Assembly (NCBI RefSeq): GCF_003340495.1
Contig: NZ_QASA01000001.1
Coordinates: 1,302,001 to 1,366,000 of the forward strand
Reading direction: 5' to 3'
Origin: Adhaeribacter pallidiroseus
GTDB lineage: Bacteria; Bacteroidota; Bacteroidia; Cytophagales; Hymenobacteraceae
DNA: 64,000 nucleotides
The position numbers and the translations under genes were made by a program. Positions 1 through 10,200 of the stretch are shown in pieces. How positions within the stretch are numbered: position 1 is the stretch's first letter; each line of letters opens with the position of its first letter. The notes beneath the pieces were generated by a model, which saw nothing but the letters and a program-made list of their open reading frames with translations, was not told where the DNA came from and made no database searches.

Positions 1-1259
1 GTGAGGTAGTAAAAACGCCTTTGGTCGGCATCCGAGGCGTACGGGAAAATGGGTTCGCTTTTCACCAAACCCGTTAAAAACGTGCGCGCGTTCGTTTTCC
101 AGTCTTCCTGCAAAGCTTCCATGGCAGATAATTCTACCTCAAAATATTGCAGACCGCCCGGCCTGGCTTGCGGCAATTCCGGAGCAGGCGCACTTTCCGA
201 GAGAGGGGCGGGCGGAGGAGCCACTGCTGTCTCTTTTGGGGCGGGCATCGCGGCAATTTCAAAAATCTGGTTGCGGTATTGTTCCATTTCTTTCGGGATT
301 TCGATTTTAGCAATTGCTTTTAAAATGCTGCTGATCCGGATGCCTTCGTTGCCCATCCAGTCGATCACATCGTCCGGGTCGCCGGGCTCCACCACGGTGC
401 CGTTTTTGCGCAGCCACTGGCCTTGGTTGTTGCGGCGGGGTACCCCGCTGTGGTGCAAAGCCACTACTTCGCCGGTACCCAGCCCTACCACCATGCTGCC
501 CGACGAGCCCGGCAAAGTATCGGACTCGTAGATTAAAAAATTATCGGTGAGCGTGAGCATCCGGATGTCTTTGAGTACTACTTTTTTATAGTCGCCGGCT
601 GGGTGTTGAATTACGATGCAATTTTCGCCGTCCAGGATTTTACCTAAGCTTTTATCTAACCGTACCGGCTGAAAATCCGTAACCGCTATGCCTTCTTCCG
701 ATTTGGTTTCGATCGCCACAATGGTAAAATCCAGGCCACTAAACGGCACCGTGATCTGCTTTTCGATGGGCGAGGTCATGTAAAAAAGGTCGGGCCGCAG
801 TTTAAAAGTTACCGGGTCGGAGGCGCCGGTGCCCAGCAATTCGTATTTAAATTGAGCCAAAGAAGTTTGGGCGGTTTCGGCATCGGGCAGCACGTGGTTG
901 TTAGTAATAATTAAATTGGGGGCAATTAAAAACCCCGTACCGTACCCTGAGCCCCCAAAGGGGCTGCGAATCATGACGCGGCACACCGATTCGGAGAGCT
1001 GTAAGATTTTGCGCAGCACCAGTACGTCCTGGAAATTGGGCACGCCATTGATGCGCTCTACCGCGTCAACGGGGGCCAATCCTTCTCGCTCAATGCGTTG
1101 GGCCAGGCGGGCTGCTTCGTCGGGGCTTTGGATTTCCGTTAAAGTTACCTGGCCTTTGCGGTTATGGTAAATACCGTTTTTTATTCTTTCAATTTCCCGG
1201 ATAGAGGCCGAAAAGCGGTCGGAGGCGTAATTGGCAACACTGGTTTGGCTTTTATCCAT
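1..1259 (-). CDS. Trypsin-like serine peptidase, C-terminus cut by window edge
   Basis: The reading frame opens at the ATG whose complement is 1257-1259 and runs off the left edge after about 419 codons. The protein has no signal peptide. A ~100-residue helical N-terminal part (VLVLRKILQLSE) leads into a chymotrypsin-fold domain. Visible triad candidates are His in TNNHVL, Asp in GLDFTIVAIE and Ser in LPGSSGS, and an oxyanion-type GTGFLI strand precedes the His. A proline-rich linker follows, then the start of a second domain (EDWKTNARTFLTGL). Intracellular trypsin-like peptidases with extra domains are known in bacterial conflict systems. Membership of such a system here is inference, based on the divergent arrangement with the giant-protein operon at 1979. 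The family assignment is firm; the role is not. Confidence 0.8.
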   Translation of the reverse strand, partial: MDKSQTSVANYASDRFSASIREIERIKNGIYHNRKGQVTLTEIQSPDEAARLAQRIEREGLAPVDAVERINGVPNFQDVLVLRKILQLSESVCRVMIRSPFGGSGYGTGFLIAPNLIITNNHVLPDAETAQTSLAQFKYELLGTGASDPVTFKLRPDLFYMTSPIEKQITVPFSGLDFTIVAIETKSEEGIAVTDFQPVRLDKSLGKILDGENCIVIQHPAGDYKKVVLKDIRMLTLTDNFLIYESDTLPGSSGSMVVGLGTGEVVALHHSGVPRRNNQGQWLRKNGTVVEPGDPDDVIDWMGNEGIRISSILKAIAKIEIPKEMEQYRNQIFEIAAMPAPKETAVAPPPAPLSESAPAPELPQARPGGLQYFEVELSAMEALQEDWKTNARTFLTGLVKSEPIFPYASDADQRRFYYL

Positions 1260-1978
1260 AGGTTTAAATCATTAACAAAAAGGAAAATACTTTACCTGCT
1301 ACCCTTATTTTTAAAAATGAGGGGATAGGTAGTTAATTGCTTATCAGAACCCTGCTGGAGTAAACGCTCGGTCATTGGTGTTGCCTCTAGCGGTAAAATT
1401 AAATGGCGGCGGCAGGTATCTGTTTAACTAGCTTTTTTTCTGCATTTCCTAACCGGTTAGCAATCCTTGTTTAATGAATAATCTGGCTGGGTTTGCATTT
1501 TTAAACTTAGAGGAAAAGCCTGGCCACCGCAATACTGATTTTTCAGTATTTTTTTAAATTTAGAGTAGAAATAACTTATGGTGCCTTATAGGCTCCTGAC
1601 TTGCCGATGAAAACACACCGTATGGGCATGTTAAGGTAAGTCCCATTTATAAAATAGCTAACCCGTTAAGTAGTAATAGATATTTAAAAAATACTGAAAA
1701 ATCAGTATTGTGGGTGAAACAGACTTCTCTTACATTTAATTTTATAAACCATCGGGAAACTTGGCTTCCTGCAACACTTTGCATCAAACAGTAATACGGA
1801 TATAACCCAGGTTTTTACTCCTTACTGCTTCCTTCACAATATACGATTGCTCAATTAGCTATCGCTGACAAGCATCTATTGAATATAGAATAAGATGAGG
1901 CTACAAGAAATCCGTCCTTGAACTTTAGGATGGGATTTCATAGCGTATTATTGAAAATTCACTCCTATAAAAGTTGTC
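1260..1978. other. 719 bp divergent intergenic region
   Basis: This non-coding stretch separates the trypsin-like gene (-) from the giant operon (+). It is AT-rich and contains the paired palindromes at 1531 and 1690 described separately. It must hold the promoters for both directions, but I see no convincing TAnnTTTG box close to 1979 and no Shine-Dalgarno stronger than a few purines. Confidence 0.6.
1530..1710. repeat. Small element bounded by ~29 bp inverted repeats, each itself a palindrome
   Basis: The 20-mer at 1531-1550 (AATACTG, 6 bases, CAGTATT) is palindromic. It recurs inverted at 1690-1709, and the similarity extends through the adjoining T/A run, giving inverted arms at 1530-1559 and 1681-1710 that differ by one indel in the run. 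The 120 bp between them has no ORF. The layout fits a MITE-like element or a pair of operator/hairpin sites. I see no clear target-site duplication at the edges. Confidence 0.5.
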
Positions 1979-3703
1979 ATGAGACTAGGCCAATTTATAC
2001 AAGAAGCTTCATTCTATCCGTCTGGCATCAACAATGAAAATAGACAAGCGCGTAAAGATTTTATTCGGATTAGAGTAAGGCAAATTAGAAGGGTAACCGG
2101 TGCAACAGATTTAAACGATATTCCATCAAGTTTGGAAGCTCCCATCCGCGCAAGTATACTTTCAGAATTGCCGCAAGTAGAGGCTGCCTTCAATACTATT
2201 TGGTCGAGAGTAAGTTCTGATACCCAGCATATTAATCTTAATGCTGTGGACCGTAGAATGAGGAATTATTATCTAAACATCGAAAATTTTGTGCCAAATC
2301 GGCTTTTAATCAACTTAAGGCAAAGGCTTGTAAAATTCATAGTGTATCGTGCTTGTGGGTGGGTTCAAAGTATGATATCCCCTTCTGGAATAGAGGCATT
2401 ACACATGCTGGTAGACCGCAGACTGAGGATTGTAGAGAGAATGTTATACGATGTTGGAAGAGTAGAGCGGTGGGATAGAAATTGGCGTATTACGCCAATA
2501 ACCGGAACATGGGAAGATAGTTGGAATCGCAACTTCGAATACCCGAGAATTCCACGATCCAGATTTGACCGGTTTTGCAATCCCAATTCAAGTGGAATTT
2601 GCCAAACAGCCGGAATGCAAGATTGGACACGTTTCGGCTCAGATAACTTGCTCTTGACAGGTACTACCAGACTAAATCCAATAGTAAGAGCTCAATGGGT
2701 TCGGCCACCTGGCGGAAATGAGTATATGTTTTACATTGAACCATATACCAATAAGGAAACGGCAATCAGTTCGCTTTTTTCACCAAGTACAAATTATAAA
2801 GATAGAAATTTAATTTTTTGTGATCATGTAATACATGTACTTCACCTAGAGGCGCTTCTTTTTGCTAAACGCAAAAGAGGGCAATCATTAAGCTCATGGC
2901 TGGATGATACCTATGGATTGGCACATCCAGGTTATTTGCGCATATATGCTCCCTTTGTAGGAGCAGAACATTTTATAGCAGGATCTGAAGATCAAAATCC
3001 AAACCGACATTATGAGTTTAAAGAAGTAGTGGAGGAAGAATTACAAATAGGCGATCATTTGATTGTTTATAATCATCCCGTTTATGATAGAGCAACGATC
3101 AACGGAGTCTGGCGGTTAGAGAATGCCATTGTTGTTGAAACATATCCAGAATTACGAATGCAGGGGCATGGTATCCAACCAAAAACCCTGGGACAGATGA
3201 AGGAAACCATGATTGCTTTGTTCAATAACGAGTTAAATGCGCTTAGACGAAGAGTTATGAATCATATTTCATCTGGGAGCAGTGCCGTGATTTTTGATCT
3301 TGAAGACCACGAAGCAGCTTTAGCAATGGTTACAAACGTAGTCGGGTTTTCACCGGCGAATGGTTACGCAACAAGTGTAAATATTGCCCGATGGTGCCTC
3401 ATATGGGTAGCTAATTCAAGTGAGATAAGAATTCATAGTAATAGTAGCTGGAGTGGATTAATTTGGAGACAGCAAAAAGTATTTTATTCCCGCTTTACTG
3501 GCAGACCTGAAATTTTTGGAATATTCCCCCTTTGGGAACCTCTTCCCGATCGGCATGGAAATCCTCGTATTAATTCAGCCGGGGAAGTAACTCGAATAAG
3601 AGAGGTTCGTGTAACACCCCAAATGGTAGCTGCTTGGACCTGGTATTTCCCTGAAAGTCCCGCCGCTATGAACTCTATCCCAGTTATCCAACCAAAACCC
3701 TAA
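1979..3703 (+). CDS. Tgl-like (bacterial transglutaminase-fold) protein, first gene of giant operon
   Basis: This 574-residue protein has no signal peptide. Residues 1-170 are helix-rich and basic. The 275-410 region matches the signature of Bacillus protein-glutamine gamma-glutamyltransferase Tgl as I remember it. Cys281 in FCDHVIHV sits where Tgl has its nucleophile. It is followed by GD at 358-359, NHP at 365-367, WRxEN with Glu381 (equivalent to the Tgl catalytic Glu187) and GHGI at 396-399. Tgl cross-links Gln and Lys side chains in spore coats. Here the residue before the Cys is Phe instead of Glu. Codon use is AT-rich (about 40% GC in lines counted by hand), unlike the 3' part of the operon. 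The stop is 4 bases before the next gene. The fold call is inference from motif spacing; a papain-like amidase is the main alternative. Confidence 0.5.
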   Translation: MRLGQFIQEASFYPSGINNENRQARKDFIRIRVRQIRRVTGATDLNDIPSSLEAPIRASILSELPQVEAAFNTIWSRVSSDTQHINLNAVDRRMRNYYLNIENFVPNRLLINLRQRLVKFIVYRACGWVQSMISPSGIEALHMLVDRRLRIVERMLYDVGRVERWDRNWRITPITGTWEDSWNRNFEYPRIPRSRFDRFCNPNSSGICQTAGMQDWTRFGSDNLLLTGTTRLNPIVRAQWVRPPGGNEYMFYIEPYTNKETAISSLFSPSTNYKDRNLIFCDHVIHVLHLEALLFAKRKRGQSLSSWLDDTYGLAHPGYLRIYAPFVGAEHFIAGSEDQNPNRHYEFKEVVEEELQIGDHLIVYNHPVYDRATINGVWRLENAIVVETYPELRMQGHGIQPKTLGQMKETMIALFNNELNALRRRVMNHISSGSSAVIFDLEDHEAALAMVTNVVGFSPANGYATSVNIARWCLIWVANSSEIRIHSNSSWSGLIWRQQKVFYSRFTGRPEIFGIFPLWEPLPDRHGNPRINSAGEVTRIREVRVTPQMVAAWTWYFPESPAAMNSIPVIQPKP

Positions 3704-3707
3704 GTTT

Positions 3708-6700
3708 ATGTCTAATAATAGCGATATTATCAGTAAGATACTATTGGAAGCAGGTGGAGTTATAACCCCATTGGAAAATGCATTGCATGGTCCAGATAGT
3801 GCATGGTCCTTTGTGAATGAAATAGGTTGGGAGGTACCCGAAACCTTTACTAACTTAGGAATAGAACCGGCAAGATTAAGTGGATTTTTTGAATCCTTAG
3901 ATGAAGCAATCGCTTTGCCGGCTCAAGCATCGGATACAGAGCTCGCTGCAAAGTTTGGCAGATTGTTGATTGAATTATCTGCGCTCACTGCAAACATTTA
4001 TCAGGCAGGAACAAGAATTTCCTCTCAACTGGATGCTTCCTTTCTGGCTGTAGCAGACATCGTGGAGAAATTGCCCGTAAGGATCATTGACTTTCTTATA
4101 ACTAACTACCTTGAGGGGTCTTATCCTGTTTTACATAAAATACTAGTAGCCCTCGGAATTTTTGAATATCTAGAAGTTCCGGGTGATAGCGCTGCAAAAA
4201 TAACTAATCATGTACGGCGTATCATCCATTATAACAGGATAGCCTTACTTTTTACAAGCCCAGATGAGTTGTTCCGGGAAGTTTACGGTTGGGGAACAAC
4301 TGAATCCCGAATGACACTTTTTTTAGAAAGATTATATAACGTAGCTTTAGTAATAAATTTTCCGGCTTCATTCCATTTTCCTCCGGAAGAGAAGATACAG
4401 AATTTATCACATACTATAACTCTCCCGGATGAAGGAATAGCAGAATATCCTGAACTTCGTTTCCCTTTATTGAAAGAAAAAGAAGATGTTGCATCGGGAG
4501 AAGTGGGAATGAATTTAATGGTACTCCCGCCTTTAAATAGTTCCAGTGGAGAAGGGATAGGACTGCATCCATATCTTACAGGTAGTTTTGATATAGATAT
4601 TCCACTCGATAGCGAAAACAAGTGGTTTTTTAAAATTGCCAGCAATCTGGATATGGTTCTTGGGTTTGGGCTTTCCCTTTACGCTAGACAAAATCTGGAG
4701 CTTGTAACGGATATTTTTGGTAACGGGTCATCAATTGAAGGGGGCTTTATGGCTGAATTTTCCAGAAGAGGGCAAATTCTTCAACCCATTGAGCTTCTGG
4801 CAATTTCAAATGAAACAAAACTTACTGCGGAAAACATCTTTTTAAAAAATGCATTAGCTTTTACTAATAACCAGTTAGAATATCTAATTGAAATGGGTAT
4901 CGTTGGTTGTAAGCTAGATGTAGCTCAGACCGGGGCCGATAATTTTATCGGATCTACCATTGGCAATTCATTAAAGGGTATCAATTTTGACCTGACCGTA
5001 GGTTGGTCGAATATTGCAGGAATCTATTTTAAAGGAAGTGCAGGACTCGAATTGCAAATTCCTATTCATCAAACATTGGGACCTCTGAAGGTAGAAAGTC
5101 TTACCTTAGCAGTAAGAATAAGTGATCGGAATATACCAATTGAGATTGGAACAGACATTAAATTATCCCTTGGCCCATTATTAGCGGTAGTTGAAAACAT
5201 TGGTGCAAAGGCAAACTTTTCCTTTCCGGAACATGGCGGTAATTTAGGTCCACTTAACCTGGAACTTGGTTTTAAACCACCGAAAGGCGTTGGCCTCTCG
5301 CTCGATACAGGGGTAATCAAAGGCGGCGGTTATTTGTTCTTCGACTTTGACCGGGAAGAATACGCCGGCGCCCTGGAACTGGTATTCAGTGAGTGGATTG
5401 CGCTGCGCGCCATTGGTTTAATTACCACCAAAATGCCCGATGGTTCCAAAGGCTTTTCGCTGCTCATTATTATCACCGTGGAGTTTGGCACCGGACTGCA
5501 GTTGGGTTTTGGTTTTACTTTACTCGGGGTAGGCGGTATATTGGGCTTAAACCGCACCGTTAACATTAATCCGCTTGCCGAAGGCGTCCGGACGGGGGCT
5601 ATCCAGAGCGTCATGTTTCCGCAAGATATTATTGCCAACGCTCCCCGCATCATCAGTGATTTACGCCGGTTCTTTCCACCCGTGGCCAATCAGTTTCTGG
5701 TAGGCCCAATGGTTAAAATTGGCTGGGGCACGCCCACCCTGGTGAGTGTTTCCATGGGCATTATCCTGGAGTTCCCGAATGTTAGCCTTACTATTCTGGG
5801 TATTATTAAGGTTACTTTGCCGCACGAAGATGCCGCCGTTTTAAAATTGCAGGTAAACTTTATTGGGCGCATCGAGCCGCAGAATAAGCTTTTGTGGTTT
5901 TACGCCGAGCTGTTCGATTCCCGCATTTTATTTATGACCCTGGAGGGCGGCATGGGGCTGCTGGTAAACTGGGGCGACCAGCCCAACTTTGTGCTGAGTG
6001 TGGGGGGCTTCCATCCGCAGTATACGCCGCCGCCGCTGCCTTTTCCGGCACCGCCGCGCATTTCCGTGGACATCCTTAACCAACCTTTCGCCCGGGTCCG
6101 GATAGAAGGATATTTTGCGGTTACTTCCAATACTGCCCAATTTGGCGCTAGGGTAGAAATTTTCTTCGGCCTGAGTGCTTTTAAAATAGAAGGCCATTTT
6201 GGCTTCGATGCCCTCTTCCAGTTCGATCCGTTCTACTTCAGCTTTAGCTTATCGGTTAGCTTGTCGGTTAAAGTGTTCGGGGTGGGTTTGTTCAGCGTGG
6301 GTTTTACCGGCTTGCTCGAAGGACCAACGCCTTGGCATATCAAAGGCCGGGGCCATATCAGCATCTTGTTTTTTGAAATTTCGGTTCCCTTTGAAGAAAC
6401 CTGGGGCGAAAGCAACAATTCCGTACTGCCGCCCATCGAGGTGTTGCCTTTGGTGGAACACGAGTTTCAGGCTCTTACCAACTGGGAAGCGGTATTGCCG
6501 AGTGGCAGCGGGTTACTGGTTTCTTTGCGCAAACTGGGAGCCGAAGCTGCGGATGCTTTAGTGCTGCACCCAGTAGGTTATCTGCGCATTAGCCAGCGTA
6601 AAATACCCTTGGATTTGCTGCTTGATAAAGTAGGCAATCAAAAACCCAGCGACGTAAACAAAGTTACCGTGCGCCAAACTGGTGGCTGGGCTTCGTTGGG

Positions 6701-7223
6701 GGCAGTGCAGGAACCGTTTGCCCTGGGTCAGTTTAAAGACCTGGATAATTCTAAAAAACTTTCCAGTCCGGGCTTCGAGCACCAGAACAGCGGCCTGCAA
6801 GTTTCGGCGGCCGGCTCGCAATTACGCACCAGTAAAGCAGTCAAACGAAAAATCCGTTATGAAACTATTATTATCGACAATAATTACAAGCGGCACAGAA
6901 TCCGGTTTTATCAATTCTTTCGCCCGGGTTTCAGTGGTTTATACGGTACTTTATTTAACCATTATTTAGGCGGCAGCGCCGTGAGCCAATCGGTTTTATC
7001 GCAGAGCTACCGCAAACAAATACAGCCTTTCGACGAGGTTATTAAAGTGCAACCCCACCAATATTCCGTGGCCTTTAACCACAATAATCAACCGCTGCAC
7101 GACTCGGCCATGCATTTTAACAGCCAGGCCGATGCCCAGGATTTTTTGATGCAACAGCTGCAGAACGATCCCAATTTAGTGGACAGCTTACACGTGATTC
7201 CCAACACCGAGATTACTATCTAG
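3708..7223 (+). CDS. DUF6603-like giant beta-rich protein
   Basis: This 1171-residue protein has no signal peptide. Residues 1-200 look helical. From about 260 the sequence is a long run of alternating hydrophobic beta strands rich in Gly/Phe (FGFTLLGVGGILG near 605; FSFSLSVSLSVKVFGVG near 850). Long invariant-looking blocks (RTVNINPLAEGVRTGA) are what I associate with DUF6603, a family of unknown function. A C-terminal tail after ~930 is less conserved-looking. The first ~525 codons are AT-rich (40-47% GC in counted lines) and the rest GC-rich (55-72%), so the gene appears chimeric near base 5290. It starts 4 bases after the Tgl-like gene, and its stop is one base before the next ATG. The molecular function is unknown. 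Confidence 0.65.
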   Translation: MSNNSDIISKILLEAGGVITPLENALHGPDSAWSFVNEIGWEVPETFTNLGIEPARLSGFFESLDEAIALPAQASDTELAAKFGRLLIELSALTANIYQAGTRISSQLDASFLAVADIVEKLPVRIIDFLITNYLEGSYPVLHKILVALGIFEYLEVPGDSAAKITNHVRRIIHYNRIALLFTSPDELFREVYGWGTTESRMTLFLERLYNVALVINFPASFHFPPEEKIQNLSHTITLPDEGIAEYPELRFPLLKEKEDVASGEVGMNLMVLPPLNSSSGEGIGLHPYLTGSFDIDIPLDSENKWFFKIASNLDMVLGFGLSLYARQNLELVTDIFGNGSSIEGGFMAEFSRRGQILQPIELLAISNETKLTAENIFLKNALAFTNNQLEYLIEMGIVGCKLDVAQTGADNFIGSTIGNSLKGINFDLTVGWSNIAGIYFKGSAGLELQIPIHQTLGPLKVESLTLAVRISDRNIPIEIGTDIKLSLGPLLAVVENIGAKANFSFPEHGGNLGPLNLELGFKPPKGVGLSLDTGVIKGGGYLFFDFDREEYAGALELVFSEWIALRAIGLITTKMPDGSKGFSLLIIITVEFGTGLQLGFGFTLLGVGGILGLNRTVNINPLAEGVRTGAIQSVMFPQDIIANAPRIISDLRRFFPPVANQFLVGPMVKIGWGTPTLVSVSMGIILEFPNVSLTILGIIKVTLPHEDAAVLKLQVNFIGRIEPQNKLLWFYAELFDSRILFMTLEGGMGLLVNWGDQPNFVLSVGGFHPQYTPPPLPFPAPPRISVDILNQPFARVRIEGYFAVTSNTAQFGARVEIFFGLSAFKIEGHFGFDALFQFDPFYFSFSLSVSLSVKVFGVGLFSVGFTGLLEGPTPWHIKGRGHISILFFEISVPFEETWGESNNSVLPPIEVLPLVEHEFQALTNWEAVLPSGSGLLVSLRKLGAEAADALVLHPVGYLRISQRKIPLDLLLDKVGNQKPSDVNKVTVRQTGGWASLGAVQEPFALGQFKDLDNSKKLSSPGFEHQNSGLQVSAAGSQLRTSKAVKRKIRYETIIIDNNYKRHRIRFYQFFRPGFSGLYGTLFNHYLGGSAVSQSVLSQSYRKQIQPFDEVIKVQPHQYSVAFNHNNQPLHDSAMHFNSQADAQDFLMQQLQNDPNLVDSLHVIPNTEITI

Positions 7224-7224
7224 C

Positions 7225-10200
7225 ATGAGTGATATAGCCACCTATACCTTTTTGCCCTGGCTGCGGCAGGGTATCGCTAACCAGATTAGTGAAACTGTGG
7301 TCGGCTTCCGGGCCACGATTCCCATTGATCTGGAACTGTCGGGCGATAAAATCGGCGGCGGTACGCTTACCCGGCCGCCCATTCATAAAGATATTCAAAT
7401 CTACGGCCCCGGTGATATTACCGGTCTGGACCCACGGGCAATCATTAAAGTAGAGCCCCGTAACTGGATTACTAATTTTGAACCAAACTACCTGCCTTAT
7501 ATCGAGTTCTACGACGAAGATCTGCCTTGGCGGTATTCACCGTTGAAAAATCCTCTTATACTCGAAGAGCCAAATGCGGAGAACCACCGGCTAACGCCTT
7601 GGCTGGCCTTGGTAGTACTGCGCGAAGATGAGTTTGAGGAAGGTAAAAATAGTAAGGATAGCCCCTTGCCGTTTATTATATTTACCGGTGATCCCACCAC
7701 AGTGCTGGCGCCCGCCAATCAATTGTGGGCCTGGGCGCACGTGCACGTGAACCGACCTATAATCACATCAATGCTATCCACTGATAGTGATGCCATTCAG
7801 ACCAGTCTGGCTACCAACCTCCAGCAAAATCCAGACCTGGCCTATTCCCGGTTAATTTGCCCGCGTCGCTTGCAGGCTCAAACGGCTTACTCAGCCTTTT
7901 TAGTACCGGTATTTGAATCGGGACGGTTGGCAGGTCTGGGCGAGAACCTTGGTAAAGTTACAAATAATGCACTCGCCTGGGGAGGGGGAGGGCCGTTTAA
8001 CGAATATAAGTTACCGTATTATCACCGGTGGTATTTTCGGACGGGCACCGTGGGTGATTTTGAATATTTAGTACGCTTGCTGAAGCCCCAGCCGGTGGAT
8101 AGCCGGGTAGGTGTCCGGTCGATGGATGTGCAGAAACCCGGGGCCAACTTAAAAGGAATAACGGACGAAGCCCTGAATGGAATTTTAAAATTAGGCGGCG
8201 CATTGCAGGTTCCCCGTATTATTTACACCGATGAGGAATTGGCCGAAGTACAAAAATACGAAAACTGGGCCCAGCCCTACCCGCATGCTTTTCAAACGAG
8301 TTTGGCGGCTTTTATAAACTTGGCGAACGATTACCAAGAAAAACCCGCCGCGGTAGCCAACGCTAACGAAGCCATAAAAGAGGAATCTGCTGTGGGAACT
8401 CCCGTTCCCGGCACTGAAAATTCTATTTACTCCATTGGCGATAACCCCGACCCGATAATTACGGCACCTTTGTACGCCCAGTGGCACGCTTTAACGCAAA
8501 GGTTGGAACCAAAACCTGCTGACAATCCCGCAGAAAATAAGGTTGATTGGGTGCACGAATTAAACTTAGACCCCCGGTGGCGGGTGGCCGCGGGCTTCGG
8601 CACCAAGGTAATCCAGGAAAACCAGGAGAATTACATGAAGTCGGCCTGGGATCAGGTAGGCGAGGTGCTGGAAGCCAATAAAAAAATCCGGGCAGCTCAA
8701 TTGGCTAAAACCATTTCGCAAATCTGGTACTTCTCGCACCTGCAAAAAATTAAGGATAATAATATAGATAAATGGTTTACTCTAGCCTCGCCGGTGAGCA
8801 AGCGCATACTGGCCGAAGGTACCACGGTTTACCACGCCGTAAAACAAAGCAAAGTACCGTTAGCGGCTACTTCGGTAACCATGCGGAGAATTTTGCGGCC
8901 GCGGGGCGAACTGGTGAAACGCCTGCCTTTTAATGCCGATATTCGCCCGACCGCTATTATTAGCCGCATTAACAAAGGCGAAGCCACCGCCGCTCCCCCG
9001 AAAACTACGCCCGATGGCATCAATTCTCTACAAAAAAATGCCGAAGTATTACTACCAGACCGGATCGAAAAGTTTCAGCAAGTACTACCCCGCCTGATGA
9101 AAACGCTTCCGACTTACCGGGTCATCTGGAGTCAGCTGGGCGATCTGGTGCCCGTGTACCGCCGGGTAGATGAAGAAAGCCAGAAACGCAACGCCATGGC
9201 GCTTTTGGAAGAAGCGCAGGATGGCGACGTAATCGATAAGTTACCCCGGAGCCCCATTTTCCGGCTCTCCCGCCCAGACGAAGCTAACTTCCGGTTCGAC
9301 TACGGGGGCGAGGACAATGAAGAAGCCCAGGAATTTAAAAAATCGCTGGTGGAGTTACATAAAGTGTTCCGGATTAGTGCTAAAGCCGGCGCCACCCGGG
9401 AAAAACCAGCTTTAAATATGGACAAGGTAAGTGACGCTCTTTTCGAAAGCATTAACCCGGCTTTAACCATCCCGCGGTGGACCTGGGGCAGCGTGCGGTT
9501 GCCCGAGCGCATCCGGACCGGATTAAAAGAGCAATTTGTAGAAGCCATGGCTTATCCGGAATTTGATCTGCCCATGTACAAGCCTTTGGTTGATTATTCT
9601 TCCGAGTTGTTCTTACCCAATATCAATCAACTGGCCCAAAACAGTATTTCGTTGCTGGAAACCAACCAAAAGTTTATTGAAGCTTATATGGTGGGCTTAA
9701 ATCATGAATTTGCCCGCGAATTACTCTGGCGCGAATACCCCACCGACCAGCGGGGTAGTTATTTCCGGCAGTTCTGGGAAACCAAGGGCTACCTGAATCA
9801 TGAAAACTTATCCCCCGAAGCGCTCAAGGAAAAATTAAGAGATATTCCCCCGTTGCATATATGGCCCCGTGCATCGGAACTGGGCGACCACGACCACCGG
9901 GAGGCAGATGGCGCCAAAGAGCAGGAAGTAGTATTGGTTATCCGGGGTGAACTCCTCAAAAAATACCCTAACGCCGTTATTTACGCCCACAAGGCCGAAT
10001 GGGCCCCGAAAGATGATGGTACTATTGATCTGACCAAAGAAAGAAACCCGGTTAAGTTGGAGACCGAAAATTTGCCATCGCGGGAAGTTATTAAAACCCC
10101 GCTCTACGAAGCGAAAGTAGATCCCGATATTTATTTTTTCGGCTTCGATATAACGGCTTGCGCGGCCAAAGGAGGGGCGGGCAAACCCGACCAGCCCGTT

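Noticed and set aside
5069-5872. Long minus-strand ORFs within the giant operon (5069-5320, 5330-5689, 11397-11861 and others)
   Set aside because: Shadows of the coding strand; compositions are Pro/Ser/Arg-rich and no plausible start regions or domains are present.
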